From assembly GCA_017382775.1 (NCBI GenBank), contig JAFNZQ010000142.1, positions 1 to 13,657 on the forward strand: a DNA stretch of 13,657 nucleotides. Direction: 5' to 3'. Positions 7,765 to 13,657 of this stretch are shown here, one piece after another (positions within the stretch are counted from its first letter, which is position 1; every line of letters starts with the position of its first letter). The position numbers and the translations under genes are program-made. The notes below the pieces were generated by a model that was not told the DNA's origin, searched no databases, and was given only the letters and a program-made list of their open reading frames with translations. Source of the stretch: Spirochaetaceae bacterium. Its GTDB lineage: Bacteria; Spirochaetota; Spirochaetia; Treponematales; Treponemataceae.

Positions 7765-9172
7765 AGTAATTTTCTTCGATTCCTCGAAGGAGTATGAAAA
7801 CCTACCCCGCGTTGTAATCACCGGACGACCTAATGTGGGTAAATCAACATTATTCAACCGTTTTCTTCACACAAGACTGGCCATTACCGATCCCACTCCC
7901 GGTGCCACCAGGGATAAAATTGAAAAACAGGCTTTTTTGTCGGGCTATCCGGTCTTACTCACCGACACCGGTGGCTTTAAGTTGGACAGAGAAGAAGGCA
8001 CCAAAGAGGCGGAACTGGACGAAATTGTTGTTTCCGGCACTGTGGCAGCCCTAAAAGGTGCGGACAAAATCCTTTTACTGCTGGATGCGGAGGAAATAAC
8101 CGGAGAAGACGAAGAATTTATCGCCATTTTGCGTCCTTTTTGGAATAAAGTGGTGGCTGCGGTGAACAAAACCGAAGGCGGCCGTCTTTCCAACGAAGCC
8201 TGTGATTTTTACAAGTTTGGTTTTCCAAAACTGTTTTTCATCAGTGCGGAACACGGCGATAACATAAGCGACCTTGCCGCGGCATTGGTAAGGGATTTGG
8301 ATTTTACCCAAGTTCGGGAAAAGGACAGTTTTTCGAAAATTTCCGTGGCGGTGTTGGGAAAGCCCAATACGGGCAAATCAACCCTGTGCAACCGTCTAAC
8401 CCATTCGGAACGCTCCATTGTCAGTGATTATGCCGGAACCACCCGCGACGTGGTGGAGGGTGATTTTACCTATCGCGACCGTAATTTTCACATTTTGGAC
8501 ACGGCAGGTATTCGAAAGAAAAAAAAGGTGGAAGAATCCCTGGAATACTACTCGGTGAATCGTGCAATCAAAACCTTGGACGAAGCGGATTTGGTCTTTC
8601 ACCTCATTGATGCGAAAGAAGGCCTCACCGAACAGGACAAAAAAATTGCGGCCCTTGCCTGCGAACGAGGCTGCGGTGTAATTTTCGTCCTAAATAAATG
8701 GGACACATTGGACTTGAACGAAGGGAAATTTTCCGGCAGACAGGCGGAAAAACAGGCTTTGAAATCCATTAAAAACCACATTAACGTTATGTTCGGTCAC
8801 ATGGAATTTGCCCCGATTTTACCCATTTGCGCCACCGAAGGCAAGGGAATTAAGGACCTTTTGGATGAAGCCCTCATTGTGTACGAACAATTGACCCGAA
8901 AAATTGAAACCTCGGTTCTGAACACCGCATTACGAGACTGGACTGTGAGAAAATCCGTTCCCATGGTGGCAGGAAAACGAGTCAAATTACGATACGGGGT
9001 TCAGCAATCGGTTAATCCTGCGAAATTTCTGTTTTTCTGCACCCACCCCGATGATATGCCTGAAAGCTACACATCCTATTTAAAAAACAGGATTCGGGAA
9101 GACTTGGGGCTGGAAAAAATTCCAATTTTAATCGAATACAAGGCCAGTCGGAAAAAACGGGAGGAAATATGA
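7751..9172 (+). CDS. der: Ribosome assembly GTPase Der (EngA)
   Basis: A 473-residue protein with the tandem GTPase layout unique to Der, which acts in 50S subunit maturation. Domain 1 has G1 GRPNVGKST (25-33), PGATRD (50-55) and G3 DTGG (72-75). Its G4 is NKTE (139-142) where NKxD is usual. Domain 2 has G1 GKPNTGKST (203-211), DTAG (250-253) and NKWD (315-318). A KH-like C-terminal domain follows, ending in a basic tail. There are about 18 extra residues before the usual Der N-terminus. The start, ATG 7751, lies inside the 3' end of argR (14-bp overlap) with GAGGA 10 nt upstream, so it is probably translationally coupled. It ends in an ATGA overlap with the next gene. Confidence 0.96.
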   Translation: MNQNEVIFFDSSKEYENLPRVVITGRPNVGKSTLFNRFLHTRLAITDPTPGATRDKIEKQAFLSGYPVLLTDTGGFKLDREEGTKEAELDEIVVSGTVAALKGADKILLLLDAEEITGEDEEFIAILRPFWNKVVAAVNKTEGGRLSNEACDFYKFGFPKLFFISAEHGDNISDLAAALVRDLDFTQVREKDSFSKISVAVLGKPNTGKSTLCNRLTHSERSIVSDYAGTTRDVVEGDFTYRDRNFHILDTAGIRKKKKVEESLEYYSVNRAIKTLDEADLVFHLIDAKEGLTEQDKKIAALACERGCGVIFVLNKWDTLDLNEGKFSGRQAEKQALKSIKNHINVMFGHMEFAPILPICATEGKGIKDLLDEALIVYEQLTRKIETSVLNTALRDWTVRKSVPMVAGKRVKLRYGVQQSVNPAKFLFFCTHPDDMPESYTSYLKNRIREDLGLEKIPILIEYKASRKKREEI

Positions 9173-9471
9173 CATTGATGGAAGTTTCTCAACTGTTAAA
9201 AATTTCCCAACATAAATTACGGTATTGGGTGAAAAGGTTTCCGTTTTTATGTCCCAAAAAAAATGAGGATGGCATTTTGGAATTTTCCATGAGAGATATA
9301 CAAATTGCCATGCGTATTCAGTACTTAAATGAAAATCAGAATTTATCTCCAAAAAAATGCGGCGAAGTTATTGTAAACGAACTGGCCAACGAAACGGATT
9401 TTCAACTACTCTACTCCATCAACAAAGTTCGAGCCGACATTATCAAATTGAAGCAACGGGGGAAAAAATAA
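9169..9471 (+). CDS. Small MerR-like helix-turn-helix protein
   Basis: A 100-residue protein. Residues 2-45 form a MerR-type winged HTH (LMEVSQLLKIS, then LRYWVKRFP and the wing/FSMRDI segment). The rest is helical and basic, without a recognisable effector domain or Cys metal site. It resembles the short HTH_17/MerR proteins sometimes found beside translation genes in spirochetes and Gram-positives; the target is unknown. The start overlaps the der stop as ATGA with GGGAGG 4 nt upstream. ATG 9178 (residue 4) is a possible alternative. It is the last gene of the argR-der operon and no terminator is visible before the asnS promoter. Confidence 0.75.
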   Translation: MTLMEVSQLLKISQHKLRYWVKRFPFLCPKKNEDGILEFSMRDIQIAMRIQYLNENQNLSPKKCGEVIVNELANETDFQLLYSINKVRADIIKLKQRGKK

Positions 9472-9487
9472 TCTTTGCAAAAAGCAC

Positions 9488-9516
9488 TTGACAAAACTTT
9501 TTTTTTAATGTATACT
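9488..9516 (+). promoter_or_regulatory. Promoter of asnS-pilZ, predicted leaderless
   Basis: A perfect TTGACA (9488-9493), a 17-bp T-rich spacer and TATACT (9511-9516), with TG directly before the -10. The start point is expected near 9523, two nt before ATG 9525, leaving no room for a Shine-Dalgarno. No T-box or other leader exists, which is unusual only by comparison with Firmicute tRNA synthetase genes. Confidence 0.75.
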
Positions 9517-9524
9517 ATTACATT

Positions 9525-10919
9525 ATGGTAGTGCTTATAAAAGATATTTTAACCTCAAATCCGGACGGAAGACCGGTTGATGTTTACGGATGGGTGCGTA
9601 CAAAACGAGATGCAAAAAATTTGGCCTTTATTCAAGTGAACGACGGTTCATGTTTTGCGTCCTTGCAGCTGACTTTTGACAGAGAAACTTCGAATAATGT
9701 TGAAGCAATCGACAAGGTGTTGCAAAAAGTATCCACCGGAGCCTCAATTCACGCCAAAGGAAATTTAATTCCCTCTCCGGCGTCCGGACAGGCTGTGGAA
9801 GTATCTTTGACAGAATTGGAACTCATTGGCGAATCTCCGTCGGATTATCCCTTGCAGAAAAAGCATCATACTGTGGAATTTTTGCGGGAAATCGGACATC
9901 TTCGACCTCGTACCAACCTTTTCGGTGCTGTGGCCAGAATGCGTAGTGAAATGGCCTTTGCCGTCCACAATTTTTTCCACGAAAACGGATTTTTCTATGT
10001 TCACACTCCCATAATCACATCCAGTGACTGCGAAGGTGCCGGGGAAATGTTCCAAGTGACCACTTTGGACATTGAAGCATTGGCAAAAAAGGGTGAGCAA
10101 CCCAATTATTCCAAGGATTTTTTCGGAAAAAAGACCAATCTGACGGTTTCGGGACAATTGGAAGCCGAAACCTATGCCACTGCCCTTTCCAGGGTTTATA
10201 CCTTTGGCCCCACATTCCGTGCGGAAAACTCCAACACGCCTCGCCACCTTGCGGAATTTTGGATGATTGAGCCGGAAATGGCCTTTTACACCTTGAACGA
10301 AAACATGGATTTGGCGGAAAGTTTCATCAAATATCTGCTTAATTGGGCACTAAAAAACTGTAGCGAAGATATGAAATTCTTTGACGACAGGGTACAAAAA
10401 GGCATTATCTCCACATTGGAAGGCGTGTATTCCGCAAACTTTGAACGAATGCCTTACACCGAAGCCATTGTCGCATTGGAAAAATCCGGCGAAAATTTTG
10501 AGTACAAACCATTTTGGGGTTGCGACTTACAAACGGAACACGAAAGGTTTTTAACGGAAAAATTACTGAAAAAACCGGTAATCATCACCGACTATCCTGC
10601 CGAAATTAAGGCGTTCTATATGAAACAAAATCCCGATGGCAAAACGGTGCGTGCCATGGATGTTTTGGTTCCCGGAATTGGGGAAATCATCGGTGGGTCA
10701 CAAAGGGAAGATGATTTGCAAAAATTAACTTCCAGAATGTTGGAATTAAAGTTGAATCCGGAAGACTATTGGTGGTATCTTGATTTGAGAAAATACGGTA
10801 GCGTTCCCCATTCCGGCTTTGGATTGGGTTTTGAACGAATGTTGCGATATGTTACGGGAGTGGCGAATTTGCGTGATGTAATTCCCTTCCCCCGAGCACC
10901 CAAACTTGCCGATTTTTAG
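9525..10919 (+). CDS. asnS: Asparaginyl-tRNA synthetase
   Basis: A 464-residue class IIb tRNA synthetase that joins asparagine to tRNA-Asn with ATP. Residues about 1-110 are the OB-fold anticodon-binding domain ([11 protein letters not shown], then AFIQVNDGS). The catalytic core has [13 protein letters not shown], motif 2 around Arg232 ([21 protein letters not shown]) and motif 3 [12 protein letters not shown] with Arg438. FWMIEPEM and the following [12 protein letters not shown] are typical of AsnRS rather than AspRS. Its length fits the family (about 460). The start is ATG 9525, directly after the promoter and without a Shine-Dalgarno. It is followed 8 nt later by the PilZ gene, and no terminator lies between them, so the two are probably cotranscribed. 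Confidence 0.96.
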   Translation: MVVLIKDILTSNPDGRPVDVYGWVRTKRDAKNLAFIQVNDGSCFASLQLTFDRETSNNVEAIDKVLQKVSTGASIHAKGNLIPSPASGQAVEVSLTELELIGESPSDYPLQKKHHTVEFLREIGHLRPRTNLFGAVARMRSEMAFAVHNFFHENGFFYVHTPIITSSDCEGAGEMFQVTTLDIEALAKKGEQPNYSKDFFGKKTNLTVSGQLEAETYATALSRVYTFGPTFRAENSNTPRHLAEFWMIEPEMAFYTLNENMDLAESFIKYLLNWALKNCSEDMKFFDDRVQKGIISTLEGVYSANFERMPYTEAIVALEKSGENFEYKPFWGCDLQTEHERFLTEKLLKKPVIITDYPAEIKAFYMKQNPDGKTVRAMDVLVPGIGEIIGGSQREDDLQKLTSRMLELKLNPEDYWWYLDLRKYGSVPHSGFGLGFERMLRYVTGVANLRDVIPFPRAPKLADF

Positions 10920-10927
10920 GTGGTAAA

Positions 10928-11824
10928 ATGAATTTACATGAGAATTCCGATTTTGGACGAAAGGTTTTTTTTGTTGACTTCTCTGAGGCATTTAAAACGG
11001 ATATTGTGCCTGCTCTGTTGGAAAATGAAATTGAACTTTACGTTATCGATTCCTACAAGAAAGCAAAAAACATATTGCGATTATATCCGGATTCAATTTG
11101 CTTCATCTGTATTGATCGCGACCTTCCGCCGGAAAATTGGTTTAATTTCATAATGTCCTTCGAGCAAGATCCCATGCTTTCCACGATTTTTTTCGGAATC
11201 GCATCGGAGCGAAATGACGAAGGTGTTAAAAACCATTTTCTTTTGAACGCCACCATTCCGGCAGGATTTATTTCCCTCAACATCGATGATGACACCCTGG
11301 TGGATAATTTAATGCGTATTCTGGACTTGAATGGTGCAAAGGGAAAACGAAAATTCGTACGAGCAGACTGCGAAGACGACATTTTGGTTTCCGCGGATTG
11401 TACCATTGACGGTGCGAGAATTCCGTTAAAAATAACAAATATCAGTTCCGCGGGAGTTTCATGTCTTGCGGAAGAAAAATTTACCAGTTTTTTCAAAACC
11501 AATTTGTTGATTCGGGATTTGCACATCTCCCTGCGTTCCAAGAAAATACAGGTGCCGGCAATTGTAATGCACTCATCCTTAAAGGACAAGGTTTTAACCG
11601 TGCTTCTTTTATTCACAAGGGGAATTCCAATCAGTGCACAAATAATTGTCCGGGAATATGTGCAACACTGTTTACAGAAGGAAATTAACGATCAGTTGGC
11701 AGATGCACCGCCGGATAAATCCAATTACGCAAAACGAACGGAAGGCGACAACAGTGATGCATTCCTCATAAGCATTGATACAGCAGAGTTGTCAAACGAC
11801 GAAGGCGAATATCTGACCAAATAA
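10928..11824 (+). CDS. PilZ-domain c-di-GMP-binding protein with an N-terminal receiver-like domain
   Basis: A 298-residue soluble protein in two parts. Residues about 11-135 look like a response-regulator receiver fold: strand KVFFVD, helices, strand CFICIDRDLP with Asp63, strand STIFFGIA and a C-terminal helix. I cannot find the conserved Lys of a working receiver, since the segment reads AGFISLN, so it may be a pseudo-receiver. Residues about 140-240 are a PilZ domain with both c-di-GMP motifs: RKFVR (141-145, RxxxR) and NISSAG (171-176, NxSxxG). The tail is acidic and probably disordered. It likely senses c-di-GMP and passes the signal to an unknown partner, possibly motility or surface behaviour as for other spirochete PilZ proteins. 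The ribosome site AGGTGG overlaps the asnS stop codon, supporting coupling to asnS. Confidence 0.85.
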   Translation: MNLHENSDFGRKVFFVDFSEAFKTDIVPALLENEIELYVIDSYKKAKNILRLYPDSICFICIDRDLPPENWFNFIMSFEQDPMLSTIFFGIASERNDEGVKNHFLLNATIPAGFISLNIDDDTLVDNLMRILDLNGAKGKRKFVRADCEDDILVSADCTIDGARIPLKITNISSAGVSCLAEEKFTSFFKTNLLIRDLHISLRSKKIQVPAIVMHSSLKDKVLTVLLLFTRGIPISAQIIVREYVQHCLQKEINDQLADAPPDKSNYAKRTEGDNSDAFLISIDTAELSNDEGEYLTK

Positions 11825-11858
11825 ATCGGAAGATACTCGCATTTTGAAAATTCAATAC

Positions 11859-11886
11859 TAACGGCATCCCTTTCGAAATGCCGTTA
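11859..11886. terminator. Hairpin between convergent pilZ and metQ
   Basis: A perfect 9-bp stem, TAACGGCAT/ATGCCGTTA, with a 10-nt loop lies 34 nt after the pilZ stop and 8 nt after the metQ stop. Its position between two converging genes suggests a bidirectional terminator. Neither side has a clean U-run (the metQ side has only an AATTTTC stretch), so efficiency is uncertain. Confidence 0.55.
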
Positions 11887-11894
11887 TGTTGATA

Positions 11895-12731
11895 TCAGAA
11901 TACTGCCACAACTTCGCCGTTGGGATATTTTGCACCAATAAAGTCTGCAATCACATCCGAACACAAAGCATTAACCAAAGCCTGAATCTTCTCCGAATTT
12001 TCCTGACCTGCTTTTACGGAAATAATATTAACGTAAGGTGAATCCGCAGATTCGATGAGAAGACCGTCTTTGAGGGCATTGAGGCCGGCATCAATGGCGT
12101 AATTTCCGTTGATAACGGCTGCATCCACGTCCTGCAACACACGAGTCAAACTGGCTGCTTCAATTTCGGCAAATTCCAAATTGTGGGGATTGTCCACAAT
12201 GTCATGAACGGTTGCGGTAATTCCGCTTGCCGGATCAAGTGTGATCAAACCGCCACTTTGCAACAACAACAAGGCACGACCACCGTTGGTTGCATCGTTG
12301 GGGATGGCAATTTTGGCACCTGCGGGCAACTCGGATGTGGCTTTGTATTTATTGGAGTAGAGGGCCAAAGGTTCAATGTGGATTCCGCCGGCACTTACCA
12401 AATCCATGGAGTGCTCTGTATTAAAGGTTTCCATGTAGGGCAAGTGTTGGAAAAAGTTAGCATCGATTTCCCCGGAAAAAAGGGCTTCGTTGGGTGTTAC
12501 ATAATCGGTAAATTCGATTATTTCAAGTCGGTAACCCTGAGCGGCAAGTGGTTCAACCACTTGATTCAACATTTCGGCATGAGGTACCGGTGTAGCTCCG
12601 ACGCGTATAACTTTAGATGCAACATCATCACCGGTGGCAGTCTCACCGCCAACTTCTTTTTTTGCACATGAAGGGATCAACAGTGCAAATGCAATCAGTA
12701 AAGCAATGGTGCAAAGTACAGATTTTTTCAT
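11895..12731 (-). CDS. metQ: Methionine ABC transporter lipoprotein MetQ (NlpA/Tp32 family)
   Basis: A 278-residue lipoprotein of the NlpA family, about the usual 265-285. The signal peptide ends in lipobox LIPSC with Cys22. The mature domain begins with IRVGATPVPHAEML and continues with FTDYVTPNEAL, ANFFQHLPYM, IAIPNDATNGGRALLLLQ and the late VINGNYA segment, all typical of methionine-binding MetQ. It binds L-methionine (or a related compound) outside the cytoplasmic membrane and hands it to the MetI/MetN transporter. AAGGAG (12743-12738) overlaps the stop of the upstream gene and lies 6 nt before the ATG, so the gene depends on that transcript. The adjoining MetI is truncated and fused and no metN is present, so the local transporter looks incomplete. 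Confidence 0.93.
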   Translation of the reverse strand: MKKSVLCTIALLIAFALLIPSCAKKEVGGETATGDDVASKVIRVGATPVPHAEMLNQVVEPLAAQGYRLEIIEFTDYVTPNEALFSGEIDANFFQHLPYMETFNTEHSMDLVSAGGIHIEPLALYSNKYKATSELPAGAKIAIPNDATNGGRALLLLQSGGLITLDPASGITATVHDIVDNPHNLEFAEIEAASLTRVLQDVDAAVINGNYAIDAGLNALKDGLLIESADSPYVNIISVKAGQENSEKIQALVNALCSDVIADFIGAKYPNGEVVAVF

Positions 12732-12742
12732 CTTTTTCTCCT

Positions 12743-13486
12743 TTATCTGTTTTTCATTATTCGTTCTGTAATTTTTGTTCCGATGCCCTGAATTAACTCC
12801 ACCAAAACCAAAATAACAATCACGGATACAATCATTACATTTGGAATATTTCGCTGATAACCGTAACGGATTGCCAAATCCCCCAAACCGCCGCCACCAA
12901 TGGCACCGGCCATTGCGGAATATCCGATTAAGTTTATTATGGTTAAAGTTACCCCGGAAACCAAGGAAGGCAAGGCTTCGGGGATTAAAACTTTGAAAAT
13001 AATTTGCATTTTCGTGGAACCCATGGCCTTTGCCGCCAAAATGAGGCCGGAATCAACTTCGTTTAAGGCCGTTTCCACAATACGGGCCACAAAGGGAGCC
13101 GCAGCAATGGACAGGGGAACCAAAGTGGCCGCCGTTCCTATGCTTGTTCCGATAATTATTCGGGACAAGGGAAAGAGCAGGACCATTAAAATAATAAAGG
13201 GAAAGGATCGCAACACGTTTACAATGCGACTTATTATTTGATTCAAAATCGGTTTGGGCGAAATTATGGAATTTTCCCCTGTTACACAAAGGATGATTCC
13301 CAAAGGATATTCTCCATGTTCGATGGCCGAAGCCAAAGGATGAATCATGTCGGGATAGTCGACGCTTTTGTTGCTATAAGTGCCAAAATCTTTGACCATA
13401 TAGCCCGCTTCTTTCAATTTCTCAATCAGAAATTCCTTCATTTCGAAGCCGCCATGGTCGCTTGCTATGGGTATGATGTGTTCCAT
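12743..13486 (-). CDS. In-frame chimera: RpiB N-terminal half fused to truncated MetI permease
   Basis: One open frame of 247 residues joins two unrelated families. Residues 1-67 are the N-terminus of ribose-5-phosphate isomerase B: IPIASDHGGFEMKE, then GTYSNKSVDYPD, ending at the active-site Cys67 in LGIILC. The usual next segment (GSGNG or GTG loop) and all later catalytic residues are missing. From Val68 the sequence is methionine permease MetI: VTGENSI, NVLRSFPFIILMV, IIGTSIG, the EAA loop LAAKAMGSTKMQII and IGYSAMAGAIGGGGLGD. Compared with E. coli MetI about 40 residues including the first membrane helix are lost. The junction (about 13280-13300) falls where both families read GIxLx, suggesting short homology. 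RpiB activity should be lost, and permease function is doubtful. The start ATG 13486 has only a weak GGAA. A deletion or an assembly error could explain it. Confidence 0.85.
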   Translation of the reverse strand: MEHIIPIASDHGGFEMKEFLIEKLKEAGYMVKDFGTYSNKSVDYPDMIHPLASAIEHGEYPLGIILCVTGENSIISPKPILNQIISRIVNVLRSFPFIILMVLLFPLSRIIIGTSIGTAATLVPLSIAAAPFVARIVETALNEVDSGLILAAKAMGSTKMQIIFKVLIPEALPSLVSGVTLTIINLIGYSAMAGAIGGGGLGDLAIRYGYQRNIPNVMIVSVIVILVLVELIQGIGTKITERIMKNR

Positions 13487-13657
13487 TTTTCCGCTGTTGA
13501 TAAACTATGTCGCAAAATTACATATTTTCATCACGCGCCATTGTCATATTGCACTATTTCTGAAAGACTTATCCGCTTAGAAAAAATCAACATTTTTGAA
13601 ATAATAAACTGATAATCAATCAAATAATTAGTTATCAACAAGTATTCTGTTGATAAC
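13487..13657. promoter_or_regulatory. AT-rich region upstream of the rpiB-metI chimera
   Basis: No gene is visible in these 171 bp. A weak promoter candidate for the minus-strand gene is ATGACA (13547-13542), 17 bp, TATGTA (13524-13519); the -10 is poor. TTATCAACA, a DnaA-box variant, occurs three times: 13495-13503 (minus, 9 bp before the ATG), 13632-13640 (plus) and 13648-13656 (minus). The sites may bind DnaA or some other regulator. The sequence stops at the window edge, so the full element is not seen. Confidence 0.4.
13631..13657. repeat. Perfect inverted repeat at the right edge
   Basis: GTTATCAACA (13631-13640) and TGTTGATAAC (13648-13657) are exact reverse complements around a 7-nt centre AGTATTC. 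The window ends on the last base of the repeat, so the stem may be longer. It could be a protein-binding operator, a pair of head-to-head DnaA-box-like sites, or a hairpin. There is no U-run on either visible side. Confidence 0.7.

Noticed and set aside
9765..10247. A 160-codon minus-strand frame inside asnS
   Set aside because: It is a shadow of the conserved asparaginyl-tRNA synthetase core.
11053..11616. A 187-codon minus-strand frame opposite the PilZ gene
   Set aside because: The plus-strand frame carries both c-di-GMP motifs and a ribosome site; the opposite frame has neither family nor start signal.

Overview
The window looks like chromosomal DNA of a low-to-moderate GC, host-associated spirochete, most likely a Treponema relative. 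This is an inference from gene content: a very large BspA-like leucine-rich-repeat lipoprotein, three lipoproteins with spirochete-compatible lipoboxes, a NlpA/Tp32-type methionine-binding lipoprotein and a c-di-GMP-binding PilZ protein. No rRNA or other marker confirms it. No tRNA, rRNA, CRISPR array or insertion sequence was seen.

Layout from left to right. Positions 1-3933 (minus) hold one uninterrupted reading frame for a secreted lipoprotein of at least 1311 residues. It has a BspA-type LRR block, InlB-B-like repeats and a Gly-rich C-terminal region, and it runs off the window. An AT-rich promoter region of 280 bp separates it from a compact zinc/manganese-type ABC uptake operon on the minus strand (znuA-znuC-znuB, 6617-4214), joined by two ATGA overlaps. 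Divergent from znuA is a MogA/MoaB-family gene (6734-7225). Next come argR-der-merR-like (7288-9471), a tightly overlapping operon, and asnS-pilZ (9525-11824), with its own promoter. A hairpin sits between the convergent pilZ and metQ genes. The right end (minus) carries metQ and, upstream of it, an in-frame chimera. Its first 67 residues are the N-terminal half of ribose-5-phosphate isomerase B, and the rest is the methionine permease MetI without its first membrane helix. The ATPase metN is absent.

How the parts work together. ZnuABC imports metal. MetQ (with MetI and a MetN encoded elsewhere, if any) would import methionine. ArgR probably represses its own operon through a near-perfect ARG box lying on its promoter. 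Der serves ribosome assembly and AsnRS serves translation. The PilZ protein adds a c-di-GMP input. Five promoters share a perfect TTGACA -35 box and an exact 17-bp spacer. At three of them the predicted start point falls on or within about 2 nt of the start codon, suggesting leaderless mRNAs for znuA, argR and asnS. Operon-internal genes mostly carry clear Shine-Dalgarno sequences.

The most striking observation is the RpiB-MetI chimera at 12743-13486. It is either a real deletion fusion that removed metN or an assembly join, and should be checked first.
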